From Moorena sp. SIO3I8 (GTDB taxonomy: Bacteria; Cyanobacteriota; Cyanobacteriia; Cyanobacteriales; Coleofasciculaceae): a stretch of DNA of 64,000 nucleotides. Position numbers and translations under genes: made by a program. Where the stretch lies: the NCBI RefSeq assembly GCF_010692325.1, contig NZ_JAAHHW010000024.1, positions 1-64,000 on the forward strand, in the 5' to 3' direction. Within the stretch, counting starts at the first letter, position 1, and each line of letters starts with the position of its first letter. The notes under the pieces are model-generated. The model made no database searches. It worked only from the letters and a program-made list of their open reading frames with translations, and had not been told where the DNA came from. Below, one piece after another: positions 19,025 through 28,797 of this stretch.

Positions 19025-19069
19025 TGAAGTATGAAGCATGAAGTATGAAGTATGAATTATGAAGTGTGA
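19025..19069. repeat. 9-bp tandem repeat (GAAGTATGA)n
   Basis: Five imperfect units of GAAGTATGA-type sequence (GAAGTATGAAGCATGAAGTA...) between two convergent genes. No function visible. Confidence 0.8.
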
Positions 19070-19080
19070 CAACTTAATTT

Positions 19081-21021
19081 TCAATTTTTAAGTTTAGAGT
19101 TATCAACAAAAATTTGTTTTGAAACCCGAATCAGTTTATAGGGACCAAGACTAGCTAAGGTAGTATATTGGTCAGGTTTTAGCTTGGCTTTCTTTAGCCT
19201 TTTATTCCTAGCTAACATCAAAACTGAGGGAGGTGAAGGCTGAGTCACTGCTATTTCTTTCATGTAATTTCGTGCTTTTTTACCTTTGCTCATGTAGGTG
19301 ACGGGTTGCTGGGTGTAAAAAACCACACTGGGTTTTTTGAAACCAATCATAATCAATTCTTCTGAGGATTGCTTTTCTTGAACAGCAATGGCAGATAATT
19401 GCCGTAGGGGTAATTGACGCACTTGATCCACTAATAAGAAAGTCGGGGTCAACACGAAAATAAGAAAGGCTAAAAATCCCACTAGGTTGACTATCCATAC
19501 CCCAAACAACCAACGTCGCCACAGCAATAGTGCTGCTACAATAGCAGTTAAACTCCAAATAATACCTCCCCTCACCATTAAGCCCGATTCTTGCAACTGC
19601 TCCGGTAAGTTGGGTGCTGCAGGTCCACTACCGATATATTCCGGAGCCAAGAAAATGGCGGTGGCAAGGGCAATTAACAACAAGAGGTTAAATAGGCTAC
19701 TGAGTAGCATGGATGGGGAAAGGGGCAGAGGGCTAGACCAGGAAAGGTTACTAGTATGGGTGAGTTGGTCACTCCACAATAAAGCCAAAAGAATGGCGGC
19801 AGCTGGAATTAGGGGTAGGACATAGCTGGGTAGTTTAGTGGCAGCAATGGTAAAAAAGCCGAAAATCCCTACAAACCAGAACAGAGCAAATAAACCCAAA
19901 TGAGTAGAACGGGGTGAGTTACGCCACCGCACCCGCCGCCAAAATTTTAGTCGTGCGATCGCAAACGGCAAGTAGCTCGACCAAGGGGCAAAAGCTACCA
20001 GTACTACTGGAAAATAAAAATACCAAGGCCCAGCGTGGCGGTTAACGGTGCGAGTAAAGCGTTGAATATTGTGATAGCCAAAAAACGAGTCGCTATAGGC
20101 TTGCCCATTGGCTAGGGTTACTAATACATACCAAGGCAGTGTCAGAGCCAAAATAATCACAATGCCTCTAAATAAGCACATTTCCTGCAATACTTCCCTG
20201 CCATTGCCCAGGTAAAGCAGAAAACCACCAATAATTAGTGTGGGTAGAACGATACCGACTGGTCCTTTGGTAAGGATAGCTAGAGCAATGAGCACATAAC
20301 AGGCTAGGTACCAACCGCAAGGGTATTTGTGAGGGGGTGAGGGGCTTTTAGCAACAGTTGTTTCGCTGTTTCCGAGCTCCTGTGCTCCTGTGCTCCTCTG
20401 GTTTCGATGGGCATACCCTAGAAAAAAGCTTAGTAATGCACCCCCTACACAGGCGCTGAGTAGCATATCTGAGACACCGGTTCTTGCCCAGATAATGGTT
20501 TGAAGATTCACTGCCATCAGGGTCGAACCAATCCAGGCACAGATCCACAACTGCCGCTGGAGATAGGAAGGGTTGATTTGGCTATCCCTGTGCTGACTAG
20601 AATCTAGATCAGGGGTCAAGGCAGCAGGACGGGAAACCCCATAATATCGTAGGGTGTAAAAGCCTAATCCAGTTAATGCGATCGCACTCAGGGCTGACGG
20701 CAGTCTTACTGCCCATTCATTCACCCCAATCAACCGGTAACCAATTGCCATCAACCAGTAGATTAGGGGTGGTTTATCAAAGCGAGTCTCACCATTGAAA
20801 TAAGGGGTAATCCAGTCACCTGTAACCGTCATCTGGCGAGCGGCCTCAGCAAACAAGGGTTCAGTTTCATCTACTAAACCGATGTTGCCCAAATTCCACA
20901 AAAAAGCTAGCCAGCTGATCAGGAGTAACCACAGAATAGAAAGTGTCCATAGGGTGGTGGGATGCTGTTGCCAAGATTGCCACCAATTTTTAAACCTATT
21001 AGTTAATTTAAACTTCATCAA
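19081..21021 (-). CDS. GT39-family glycosyltransferase (ArnT/PMT-like membrane protein)
   Basis: 646 residues with many membrane segments. The first periplasmic loop has LVDETEPLFAEAARQM (Asp-Glu catalytic-type motif) and FNGETRFDKPPLIYWLMA, as in ArnT/PMT glycosyltransferases that move sugars from polyprenyl-phosphate donors. Further hallmarks are GYHNIQRFTR and GPWYFYFPV in the central loop. The acceptor, lipid or protein, is unknown. A linker near residues 205-230 is poorly conserved and encoded by DNA carrying a small CTCCTGTG duplication. It stands alone on the minus strand, divergent from ycf20. Confidence 0.85.
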   Translation of the reverse strand: MMKFKLTNRFKNWWQSWQQHPTTLWTLSILWLLLISWLAFLWNLGNIGLVDETEPLFAEAARQMTVTGDWITPYFNGETRFDKPPLIYWLMAIGYRLIGVNEWAVRLPSALSAIALTGLGFYTLRYYGVSRPAALTPDLDSSQHRDSQINPSYLQRQLWICAWIGSTLMAVNLQTIIWARTGVSDMLLSACVGGALLSFFLGYAHRNQRSTGAQELGNSETTVAKSPSPPHKYPCGWYLACYVLIALAILTKGPVGIVLPTLIIGGFLLYLGNGREVLQEMCLFRGIVIILALTLPWYVLVTLANGQAYSDSFFGYHNIQRFTRTVNRHAGPWYFYFPVVLVAFAPWSSYLPFAIARLKFWRRVRWRNSPRSTHLGLFALFWFVGIFGFFTIAATKLPSYVLPLIPAAAILLALLWSDQLTHTSNLSWSSPLPLSPSMLLSSLFNLLLLIALATAIFLAPEYIGSGPAAPNLPEQLQESGLMVRGGIIWSLTAIVAALLLWRRWLFGVWIVNLVGFLAFLIFVLTPTFLLVDQVRQLPLRQLSAIAVQEKQSSEELIMIGFKKPSVVFYTQQPVTYMSKGKKARNYMKEIAVTQPSPPSVLMLARNKRLKKAKLKPDQYTTLASLGPYKLIRVSKQIFVDNSKLKN

Positions 21022-21119
21022 TGGGCTAGGGGGTGATTGAGGTCTAGCAGGCTATCATGAGTCCAAAAGGGATAGCATGGTCTACAGGTGTGTTATTCTT
21101 GTTTAAATGAGTGTAGTAG

Positions 21120-21470
21120 ATGCAGAATACCCGTCTTAATAATTTAGTTGATTTTTTATCGACGCGGCTGGGGCTATGGTTTGCTAATCCCTGGCGACGC
21201 CTGTCCATGATCCTGATTAGCTTTCTGTGTGGCTTCTTGGTAGGACAAGGCCTGTGTACTACAGCAGGAACTGGCCAGGAATTGATACTATCTGGGATGT
21301 TGATTATTTTTACAGAACCACTTAGCTGGTTGATTTATAGCGGTAAATTTCCAAAAGGTAAATCAAATCAAACCGTTGACCGGGTTTCATGGTTGGCAGA
21401 TCTAGTCAATGCTTTTAAGATTGGTCTGGTATACAGTATGTATTTAGAAGCCTTCAAGCTTGGCTCTTGA
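21120..21470 (+). CDS. ycf20: Ycf20 family (DUF565) membrane protein
   Basis: 116 residues with two hydrophobic segments (LISFLCGFLVGQGL; LILSGMLIIFTEPLSWLIY). The N-terminal TRLNNLVDFL followed by NPWRRLSMILISFLCGF and the C-terminal LVNAFKIGLVYSMYLEAFKLGS are those of Ycf20, a protein found in cyanobacteria and plastids and linked in algae and plants to thermal dissipation (non-photochemical quenching). Start ATG 21120. It precedes the glycerate kinase gene by 89 bp on the same strand. Confidence 0.85.
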   Translation: MQNTRLNNLVDFLSTRLGLWFANPWRRLSMILISFLCGFLVGQGLCTTAGTGQELILSGMLIIFTEPLSWLIYSGKFPKGKSNQTVDRVSWLADLVNAFKIGLVYSMYLEAFKLGS

Positions 21471-21559
21471 AATAGTAATCAGTTATTAATCAGTTAGTAA
21501 TCACTGCTGAGTCCTCAGAAGCGATATTTCCCATGCAACTACTGACCGACAAACGATAA

Positions 21560-22645
21560 ATGAAAAGAGACACCAAGAGCGTTGGTCAAATTCTCGAGCA
21601 GTGGGTATCAGGACAAACACCAAATCCCCTGGAATGTCAGCAACTGTTGGCTGAGGAACTGGCTGATCACCTAAAGGCAAAGGCGTTTGGCATCACAGAG
21701 GATAATGGTGAACAGGTAATCCAAATGCGATCGCATTTGTTTGAGATAGTCTACCCAGATATTCTCGCTCTACCGTATTTTGAAACTACTCCTGAAACAC
21801 AGCAAAAGACTCTCTTATCCCTTTGGAACCTCTGGCTTCCTTTAGCCATGGCGTTGGTATCCTGTCGTAAACAGCTGGGACGTCCTTTGATTCAAGGCAT
21901 ATTAGGAGGGCAGGGCACTGGGAAAACGACTCTAGCGGCAGTCTTAAGTGTGATTATCCACAAATTAGGCGAACGCACTCTCACCCTGTCTATCGATGAC
22001 CTCTACAAAACCTACAAGGAGCGACAACAGCTTCAAGAACAAGACCCCAGGCTGATCTGGCGTGGTCCCCCTGGCACTCATGATGTTGAGCTGGGTTTAC
22101 AGCTATTAGACCAATTACGATCCCCTTCCCCTACCGCAGAAATCCTCGTGCCTCGGTTTGATAAGTCAGCTTTTGGGGGGGCTGGAGACCGAATCACTCC
22201 AGAGGTGGTCGAAAGTATTGATATTGTATTGTTTGAAGGGTGGTTTGTTGGGGTTCGACCCATTGAGCCAGAGGTGTTTGATGGCTCCCTTCCAGAACCG
22301 ATTCAGACCCTGGAAGACCGAGAGTTTGCTCGGGATATGAATCAGCAACTGAGGCTTTATGTACCGCTGTGGGAACGATTAGACCGATTGATGGTACTCT
22401 ACCCTACTGACTACCGCCTCAGTCAGCAATGGCGACTACAGGCAGAGAAACAGATGATTGCTCAGGGGAAGTCCGGGATGGGAGATGCACAAATTAGAGA
22501 TTTTGTCAACTATTTTTGGAAAGCTCTCCATCCAGAATTATTCATTACACCCCTGACTAGAAACCCAAATCTAGTAGACTTGGTGGTTAAAATTAATCCT
22601 GACCACACACCTGGTGTGATTTATTCACCAGGGTATACTGGTTAG
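21560..22645 (+). CDS. D-glycerate 3-kinase (plant/cyanobacterial type)
   Basis: 361 residues. Closes the photorespiratory C2 cycle by phosphorylating D-glycerate to 3-phosphoglycerate. The P-loop is GGQGTGKTTLA near residue 115, followed by LSIDDLYKTYKER and WRGPPGTHDVELG, and then IVLFEGWFVGVRP, which together identify the GLYK family of P-loop kinases related to phosphoribulokinase and uridine kinase. The C-terminus has the expected KQMIAQGKSGM and DFVNYFWKALHPELF. Length is normal for the cyanobacterial enzyme. Start ATG 21560. Confidence 0.9.
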   Translation: MKRDTKSVGQILEQWVSGQTPNPLECQQLLAEELADHLKAKAFGITEDNGEQVIQMRSHLFEIVYPDILALPYFETTPETQQKTLLSLWNLWLPLAMALVSCRKQLGRPLIQGILGGQGTGKTTLAAVLSVIIHKLGERTLTLSIDDLYKTYKERQQLQEQDPRLIWRGPPGTHDVELGLQLLDQLRSPSPTAEILVPRFDKSAFGGAGDRITPEVVESIDIVLFEGWFVGVRPIEPEVFDGSLPEPIQTLEDREFARDMNQQLRLYVPLWERLDRLMVLYPTDYRLSQQWRLQAEKQMIAQGKSGMGDAQIRDFVNYFWKALHPELFITPLTRNPNLVDLVVKINPDHTPGVIYSPGYTG

Positions 22646-22659
22646 CATGGATCCAACAA

Positions 22660-22730
22660 GCGGGTGATCGGACTCGAACCGACGACGTTCAGCTTGGGAA
22701 GCTGACATTCTACCACTGAATTACACCCGC
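22660..22730 (-). tRNA. tRNA-Gly (anticodon CCC)
   Basis: Read on the minus strand, a 71-nt cloverleaf begins GCGGGTG and ends CACCCGC, forming a 7-bp acceptor stem. The anticodon arm is TCAGC-TTCCCAA-GCTGA, giving anticodon CCC in positions 34-36, and the T arm contains GGTTCGAGTCC. CCA is not encoded. It lies 14 bp beyond the convergent glycerate kinase gene. Confidence 0.95.
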
Positions 22731-23145
22731 AATCCTTTAACTAATCTTTAACTAATATTTAACAAGTATTGGTATTATAGCAGTTCTTAATTGGGTCAGG
22801 TACTTCACCCGATTGAGAATTGCTAGATCAACTGCGCAATAATACCCATCATAAAGAAGATTGATAGGGAGATGGGGCAGATTTTTATTAAGGTTAATTA
22901 CCCGGACAGGATCTGATCAGGGCCTTCAGCTTGGCTTTTTGGTAAGCTGTAGACAAAGATTAGCCTTCCCCATTGCTTCTAGTATAGCGCCCAAGGAGCA
23001 CCCAGTTTAGCTTTGAGGTGTTAACCCTAAGGGAGCTATACAAAAGGTTAAACTACCAAAAATTTAAATCTACCAAACTAGTAAAACTAAGCCAGTGTCA
23101 TGGGAATACTGGACTTTGTCTTAGCATTTAAGTCAATCAAAAATC
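22731..23145. other. Gene-free stretch upstream of HD protein
   Basis: About 415 bp holding the promoter regions of the tRNA gene (minus) and the HD-domain gene (plus). A weak hairpin CAGCTTGGCTTTTTGGTAAGCTG lies near 22926. No open frame or known element is visible. Confidence 0.4.
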
Positions 23146-24021
23146 ATGTTTAACACCACTGAAATTCTAATTAACGCCTTTGTTATAAGACTCCGGGAAG
23201 GCTACCGCCGAACTTACGGGGGACTCAAACCTGACAACGAAGATATAATTGCTTGGGCTGGCAGCATGGCCATGGAAAATATTGCCAACAGTGATGCCCT
23301 CTATCACAATGTGGAACACTCCATCCTAGTTACCCTCGTCGGACAAGAGATTTTGCGAGGCAAACATATCCGTGAAGGTGGTGTAACTCCTCATGATTGG
23401 TTACACTTTATCATTTCTTTGGCATGTCATGATATTGGCTATGTTAAAGGAGTATGTCGCCAAGACCGAGAAAATGAACGACTCTACGCTACTGGTCAAA
23501 ATGGGGAGATGGTTCATTTACGCCAAGGGTCTACCGATGCTGCTCTGACTCCTTATCATGTCGATCGGGCAAAATTATTTATTGATGAGCGCTTTGGTGG
23601 TCACAACCTGATTGATGCCGAGTTTATCAAGCGCAACATTGAACTGACTCGTTTCCCTGTGCCGAAGCAAGGGGATCATCAAGATACAGGTAACTATCCT
23701 GGATTAATTCGCGCCTCTGACTTGATTGGTCAACTGAGTGACCCACGCTATCTCAAAAAAACTAGTGCTTTGTTCTACGAGTTTGAAGAAACTGGATTTA
23801 ACAAAGCCATTGGCTACCGCCATCCTGGAGATCTGCGGGAAGGCTACTCTAAGTTTTACTGGAATGGGGTATATCCTTATATTCAGGATGCCTTGCGTTA
23901 CCTATCCTTAACTCAGGAAGGTAAACAAATTACGGCTAATCTCTTCTCCAATGTGTTTGTGGTTGAACACTCAGAAAATCAAAATGGAATGGTGAAAATG
24001 ACACAAAAGGTTAATGTATAG
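23146..24021 (+). CDS. HD-domain metalloprotein (Npun_R2479-like)
   Basis: 291 residues. Metal-binding HD features are visible: YHNVEHSILVT (His ligands near 64-67), then SLACHDIGYVKG, whose His-Asp is the family signature, near residue 98. Downstream RASDLIGQLSDPRYL supplies the distal Asp expected in HD phosphohydrolases. It resembles the cyanobacteria-restricted family that I recall as Npun_R2479-type; a phosphodiesterase or phosphohydrolase activity is probable, and the substrate is unknown. Start ATG 23146. No operon partner. Confidence 0.75.
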   Translation: MFNTTEILINAFVIRLREGYRRTYGGLKPDNEDIIAWAGSMAMENIANSDALYHNVEHSILVTLVGQEILRGKHIREGGVTPHDWLHFIISLACHDIGYVKGVCRQDRENERLYATGQNGEMVHLRQGSTDAALTPYHVDRAKLFIDERFGGHNLIDAEFIKRNIELTRFPVPKQGDHQDTGNYPGLIRASDLIGQLSDPRYLKKTSALFYEFEETGFNKAIGYRHPGDLREGYSKFYWNGVYPYIQDALRYLSLTQEGKQITANLFSNVFVVEHSENQNGMVKMTQKVNV

Positions 24022-24061
24022 CAGTTACCAATCTGTTGAGGTACTTTAATCCCGGGTTTTA

Positions 24062-24106
24062 GGGAACAGGTAATAGGGAATAGGGAATAGGGAATAGGGA
24101 ATAGGG
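24062..24106. repeat. 8-bp tandem repeat (GGGAATAG)n
   Basis: Five units related to GGGAATAG follow the HD gene. It is one of many GGGAACAG/GGGAATAG/GGGAGCAG arrays in this window. Confidence 0.85.
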
Positions 24107-24179
24107 AAAAAATCCTGTGTACCTCATTAATATGATAAGCGCTATATAACCAGAAGCTATTAAAGGTGAAGGCTTAAGG

Positions 24180-24380
24180 GTGAACGGTGTTGGGTCAAGG
24201 GTGTTGGCTCAAGGATGGTTGCACCAGATTTCGATACCATCTTATTAGTATGGGGTATGGGTAAAACATAGCTAATCCAAGACACGCCCATACTAATAAG
24301 ACCCATACTAATAAGACCCATACTAAGTAAACGCGAGGTGCTTTTCGCCCTTCCGGAGTCAGAATCCTAGTCAGAATCCT
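24180..24380. repeat. Mixed short repeats and palindrome abutting a start codon
   Basis: Contains GGTCAAGGGTGTTGG-type duplications, an inverted repeat formed by CTTATTAGTATGGG (near 24240) and CCCATACTAATAAG (near 24288), repeated CCATACTAATAAGA units to 24328, and finally AGTCAGAATCCT twice directly before the ATG at 24381. The last duplication leaves no recognisable ribosome-binding site for the permease gene. Confidence 0.7.
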
Positions 24381-25451
24381 ATGAACTGGTGGCAAAAACT
24401 TACCAAGAACCCTCTCGCCCGTTTTGGGGCATTGCTATTATTGACGTTTTATCTAATTGTCATTGCAGCAGATGTTGTTGCTCCCTATGATCCTTATGTG
24501 TCTCAGCCAGATGGTTCCCTGCTACCACCTACCAAGATCTACTGGCGTAACCAGCAAACCAAAAAGTTTATTGGTCCCCATGTCTATCCCACAACCCAAG
24601 GACCAACGGATTTAGAGACAGGCGATCGCAAACTGATTGTAGACTGGCAAAAGCCTTCGCCAGTGGGTCTATTTGTTCCAGTTCCGGAGTATAAGTTGTT
24701 TAGAGTGATTCCCTTCAACCGTCACCTGTTCGGTACAGTGGGTGAGGGTAAGATTAATCTATTAGGTACCGATGAGCAAGCTCGTGATCAGTTTAGTCGC
24801 TTGGTGTATGGGGGTCGGATTAGTCTTAGTATTGGTCTAGTGGGAATTGCGATCTCCTTTCCCCTTGGTCTAATCATTGGGGGAATTTCTGGCTATTTCG
24901 GCGGCTGGGTAGATGGGATCATCATGCGTCTGGTAGAAGTTTTGATGACTATTCCTGGTATTTACCTACTCGTCGCCTTAGCTGCTGTGCTACCACCTGG
25001 TTTAACTAGTGCCCAACGGTTTTTGTTAATTGTTTTGATTACCTCGTTTATTAGCTGGTCTGGCTTAGCACGAGTGATCCGAGGACAGGTGTTATCGATT
25101 AAGGAGCGGGAATTTGTCCAAGCTGCCAAAACTATGGGGGCGAATCCCTTTTATATCATTGTACGGCACGTTCTGCCCCAGACAGCTTCCTATGTGATTA
25201 TATCAGCAACCTTGGCAGTTCCTGGTTTCATTGTGGCCGAGTCGGTACTGAGTTTAATTGGGTTGGGAATTCAGCAACCGGACCCGTCCTGGGGAAATTT
25301 GTTGTCTTTGGCAACCAATGCCTCAATCATCGTGCTACAGCCTTGGTTGATTTGGCCCCCAGCACTGCTGATTATTCTGACGGTGTTGGCGTTTAATTTA
25401 CTTGGGGATGGGTTGCGGGATGCTCTCGATCCTAGAAGTTTACAGCGCTAG
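24381..25451 (+). CDS. Peptide/nickel-type ABC transporter permease (DppC-like)
   Basis: 356 residues with a first membrane helix (ARFGALLLLTFYLIVIAAD), a long periplasmic insertion (about residues 30-125) and a C-terminal binding-protein-dependent permease domain. The EAA-type loop that contacts the ATPase is visible as EFVQAAKTMGANPFYIIVRH, and GLGIQQPDPSWGNLL is the usual DppC/OppC ending. LLGTDEQARDQFSRLVYGGR matches the DppC signature. No partner permease, ATPase or binding protein is adjacent; in cyanobacteria such components are often scattered. Start ATG 24381. Confidence 0.85.
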   Translation: MNWWQKLTKNPLARFGALLLLTFYLIVIAADVVAPYDPYVSQPDGSLLPPTKIYWRNQQTKKFIGPHVYPTTQGPTDLETGDRKLIVDWQKPSPVGLFVPVPEYKLFRVIPFNRHLFGTVGEGKINLLGTDEQARDQFSRLVYGGRISLSIGLVGIAISFPLGLIIGGISGYFGGWVDGIIMRLVEVLMTIPGIYLLVALAAVLPPGLTSAQRFLLIVLITSFISWSGLARVIRGQVLSIKEREFVQAAKTMGANPFYIIVRHVLPQTASYVIISATLAVPGFIVAESVLSLIGLGIQQPDPSWGNLLSLATNASIIVLQPWLIWPPALLIILTVLAFNLLGDGLRDALDPRSLQR

Positions 25452-26118
25452 CTATTTTAATACTCAAGGGGGAAGGATGGGTCGAGTTTGGAAAAAGCCT
25501 TTTTTTCTGGGTTCAATCATCAGCCTTGCTCTCCTTGAGCGCTAGCCCTTACCACAATAGTCCACAGACTTCAGTTTTAACAAAAAATCTCAGGGAACAA
25601 TAATATTATAAATAGAATGTTTTGTGGCTGTGTTTACCCATTATCAAATACTTACTGGCTCAGACAATAATATATAAAATACGGATCTTCCGTACTTGTT
25701 ATGCTAAATAAACACTTTAGCTAAGGGAGCAGGGAGTAGTGTAAAGAGGCCGTATTCAGAAAATTTTGTTAGTTAAATAGCCTCATTTTCCTTATACAGT
25801 AAGCTTTATGAGTTTTTTAAGTTGAAATTTAGCATAAAAGGTACTGAAGAACCTAAAATACAAACCCAATCCAGAGCAAAGAAGAATATCACGGCAATTA
25901 AACAATAGTAAATCTGGCTAGTGGCTGTTATCATTTTGCGCTCCAATTAATTTTAACATAGTACTATTTTTGGCAACGATAAATACTGTAAAAAAGACCT
26001 AGTTTCGATAAAAAAAATATTTTTTGTTTCTTTATAATCATCGACAATTCCTTGTCTGTTTCTTTACAGTCCATGTGGCAAGACAGTAGCAGTTAGAAGA
26101 GACATACAGACTGGGGAC
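25452..26118. other. 667-bp gene-free stretch
   Basis: AT-rich DNA with no supported ORF. Only small features are seen: a short ACGGATCTTCCGT dyad near 25681 and a single GGGAGCAGGGAG motif near 25727. The distal part presumably carries the promoter of the ABC exporter. Confidence 0.4.
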
Positions 26119-27924
26119 ATGAAAGCATTATCAGTGGCAAGTGTTACGGCACCATCTAATCTACCCAAGGAGTCACCTCCTCAAGAGTATCGGAGTGAGT
26201 ATCCCTTCCGGACACTACTTTATCTCTACCGCCAAGACCTAGGTAAAATCGGACTGTCGATGGCGGTGTATGTGATCAAACACAGTCCGGAATGGATCAG
26301 ACCATTGGTGATTGCTAATGTAATTGATATTATTGCCAACCCAAGCACTCACCCACTGTCGGAGTTATGGATTAATGGGGCTATCTTAGGGATTTCTGTA
26401 GTGCAAAATATCCCCACCCATTACTTACACATCCGGTTTATGAGTCTCGCGACTCGCAACATGGAGTCGAATCTGCGCTCACTAATCACCCAGCAGCTGC
26501 AACTGCTTTCAATTGGGTTCTACAAAAATAACAGCAAGGGAGCACTACAAACCAAACTCTTGCGGGATGTGGAACAAATTCAAGGGTTGGCAACAACCCT
26601 GTTCCAGTTTGTCCCTGCAGCTATGCTAACTATCTTAGTAGCAATTGTCGCTACTGCTATTCGTGCTCCTTGGTTCCTGCTGTTCTTCCTGGGAACTGTC
26701 CCAGCGGCTGTGATTTTGATCTCGGTACTCAGAGGACCGATTCGCGATCGCAATTCTGCTTTCCGACAACAACTAGAAGAAATGGCAGCTAGCTTAATCG
26801 AGATGATTCAGCTAATCCCAGTCACACGAGCTCATGGTGCTCAACAGACTGAGATAGAAAGGATTGATGGCAAGTTAGTGACGGTCAAACAGGCAGCGGT
26901 GCGACTTGACTCGATTAACGCCATCACCGATTCTTCTTCTTGGGTAACCCTACGGTTATTCAGTCTGGTTTGCTTGATCACCTCAGCCTGGTTAGTCTAT
27001 ACCAAGCAATGGGCAATCACAGTGGGGGATGTGGTGTTACTGACTGGTTATTTTGATTCCCTGACTAGCTCGATAGTGCAAATTTTAGCTGTATTGCCAC
27101 AGATTGGCAAAGGTTTTGAATCCATTCGCTCAGTGGGTGAAATTATCGAGTGTCCTGACCTAGAGCGCAATCCTGGTAAGATAGCTCTGCAACAGGTGCG
27201 TGGTGAATTCACCTTTGAGTCGGTTAGTTATAAGTATCCCGATACGGAACAGTTTGCCATTCAAGACTTTTGTCTACAGGTCAATCCTGGGGAAACCATT
27301 GCCATCGTCGGACCATCCGGAGCCGGAAAATCTACCTTATTAAGTTTAATTATTGGTTTCATGGCTCCCACGACCGGAAGAGTTTTACTAGATGGTACAG
27401 ATATGAGTAGCCTCGACCTACAGACCTATCGGAAATTCCTATCAGTGGTTTCCCAGGAGACTATCTTATTTGAAGGTACGGTACGAGAGAATATTGTGTA
27501 TGGCAGTAAACAATTGGATGAAGAACAGTTAATCAAGGCGATTCAGGATGCCAATGCTTTAGAATTTATTCAGGAATTGCCCTCGGGACTTGATACTCTA
27601 ATTGGGGAAAATGGGGCAAAACTTTCTGGTGGTCAACGGCAACGACTAGCTATTGCTCGTGCTTTAATTCGTAATCCACGGGTGTTAGTTCTCGATGAAG
27701 CAACATCGTCTCTAGATACTGCTTCGGAAGCTTTGATTCAGGACGCTTTGGAACACTTGATGGAAAACCGCACAACGTTTGTGGTAGCTCATCGCCTGTC
27801 AACGATTCGGAAAGCTGACCGGATTGTAGTTATGGAACGAGGGCATATTGTAGAAGTTGGCAATCACGCTCAACTGCTGGCGAAACATGGAACCTATACA
27901 CAATTACATTCATTACAGATCTAG
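26119..27924 (+). CDS. ABC exporter, fused membrane and ATPase domains
   Basis: 601 residues, a half-transporter expected to dimerise. The N-terminal six-helix domain (about 30-330) is followed by an ATPase with Walker A GPSGAGKST near 398, signature LSGGQRQRLAIARAL near 502, Walker B VLVLDEATSSLD and the switch His in VVAHRLST. This is the lipid/drug/peptide exporter (MsbA/MdlB-like) class; substrate not predictable. The gene stands alone between gene-free DNA and a repeat array, so there is no context clue. Confidence 0.88.
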   Translation: MKALSVASVTAPSNLPKESPPQEYRSEYPFRTLLYLYRQDLGKIGLSMAVYVIKHSPEWIRPLVIANVIDIIANPSTHPLSELWINGAILGISVVQNIPTHYLHIRFMSLATRNMESNLRSLITQQLQLLSIGFYKNNSKGALQTKLLRDVEQIQGLATTLFQFVPAAMLTILVAIVATAIRAPWFLLFFLGTVPAAVILISVLRGPIRDRNSAFRQQLEEMAASLIEMIQLIPVTRAHGAQQTEIERIDGKLVTVKQAAVRLDSINAITDSSSWVTLRLFSLVCLITSAWLVYTKQWAITVGDVVLLTGYFDSLTSSIVQILAVLPQIGKGFESIRSVGEIIECPDLERNPGKIALQQVRGEFTFESVSYKYPDTEQFAIQDFCLQVNPGETIAIVGPSGAGKSTLLSLIIGFMAPTTGRVLLDGTDMSSLDLQTYRKFLSVVSQETILFEGTVRENIVYGSKQLDEEQLIKAIQDANALEFIQELPSGLDTLIGENGAKLSGGQRQRLAIARALIRNPRVLVLDEATSSLDTASEALIQDALEHLMENRTTFVVAHRLSTIRKADRIVVMERGHIVEVGNHAQLLAKHGTYTQLHSLQI

Positions 27925-28036
27925 CAGTTATCAATGGGGTGAGGTACTTTCATTATGGGTTTTAGGGAACAGGGAACAGCGGATCTGGGAACAGGAAAAA
28001 AATCCTGTGTATCTCATAGCTATGAGAAATGCTATA

Positions 28037-28789
28037 TCACTGAGGCAAATCACCGAACTGTTCTCGATAACGAGCTAACAATGACTCCATTTGAGCTAAT
28101 TGCTCCTGAGCTTGTTGCTTTTGCTGACATTCTTGTTCGGCTCGTTGCTTTTCGAGTTCGGCTGCTTCAGTAGGGGTAGGAACTAGTTGTCCTTCTGCGG
28201 TAAACCAACGTAATTTTGAGTCATAAATTCCCAAATATAGTGCCAACTGTTGACTCCACAACCAACCTTCTTGATTAGGCTCAAGTTCGAGATAACAACC
28301 ATCTACCAAGTGGAAGCCCTTCAATTCCAGGGTGTTGGGGTCAAACCAGAAATAGTCGGGAGTACGGAATGTATCCTGGTAGATTTGTTTCTTTAATCCT
28401 CGGTCCGTATCTGCCGTGGTAGGGGAAATAATTTCTACAATCACATTCGGATACTTCCCCTCTTCTTGCCACACTACCCAACTATTCCGAGGTTTGCGCT
28501 CAGTTTGCAGCACCACAAAAAAGTCAGGCCCACGAAATTCTTCAGACTTACGTTGTCGAGGACTGTAATAAATAGTCAGATTTCCCGAGACATAGAAATC
28601 ATCACGCTCATCCCACAACCACTCTAGGCATTGGATGAGTAGGGTCATTTGTAGTCGATGTAGATCAGTTTCCAAAGGTGGTTCGTCACTGAGTAAATCC
28701 CTAGGGGGTAATATAACATCTTCCGGTACAGTTGTTGCAGTTTCTGTTGCAGTTTCTGTTGGCGTTTTTAATTCTTGAGTCAAAGACAT
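28037..28789 (-). CDS. Uma2-family (DUF820) putative endonuclease
   Basis: About 250 residues. Contains the restriction-endonuclease-like core of the Uma2 family, abundant and of unsettled function in cyanobacteria: GPDFFVVL, PNVIVEIISPTT and a Lys-containing RGLKKQIYQDTFRTPDYFWFD. The C-terminus is a Q/E-rich coiled coil (KQRAEQECQQKQQAQEQLAQ). An in-frame ATG at 28819 would add ten residues, but it lies inside the terminal repeat of the adjoining MITE, so I prefer ATG 28789. A TETATETAT repeat near residue 15 is encoded by short DNA duplications. Confidence 0.8.
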   Translation of the reverse strand: MSLTQELKTPTETATETATTVPEDVILPPRDLLSDEPPLETDLHRLQMTLLIQCLEWLWDERDDFYVSGNLTIYYSPRQRKSEEFRGPDFFVVLQTERKPRNSWVVWQEEGKYPNVIVEIISPTTADTDRGLKKQIYQDTFRTPDYFWFDPNTLELKGFHLVDGCYLELEPNQEGWLWSQQLALYLGIYDSKLRWFTAEGQLVPTPTEAAELEKQRAEQECQQKQQAQEQLAQMESLLARYREQFGDLPQ

Positions 28790-28797
28790 GGCAGCTA

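Noticed and set aside
24195-24395. 66-codon minus-strand frame with VWVLLVWVLLVWA
   Set aside because: Its repeats are the translation of the CCCATACTAATAAGA units; not a protein.
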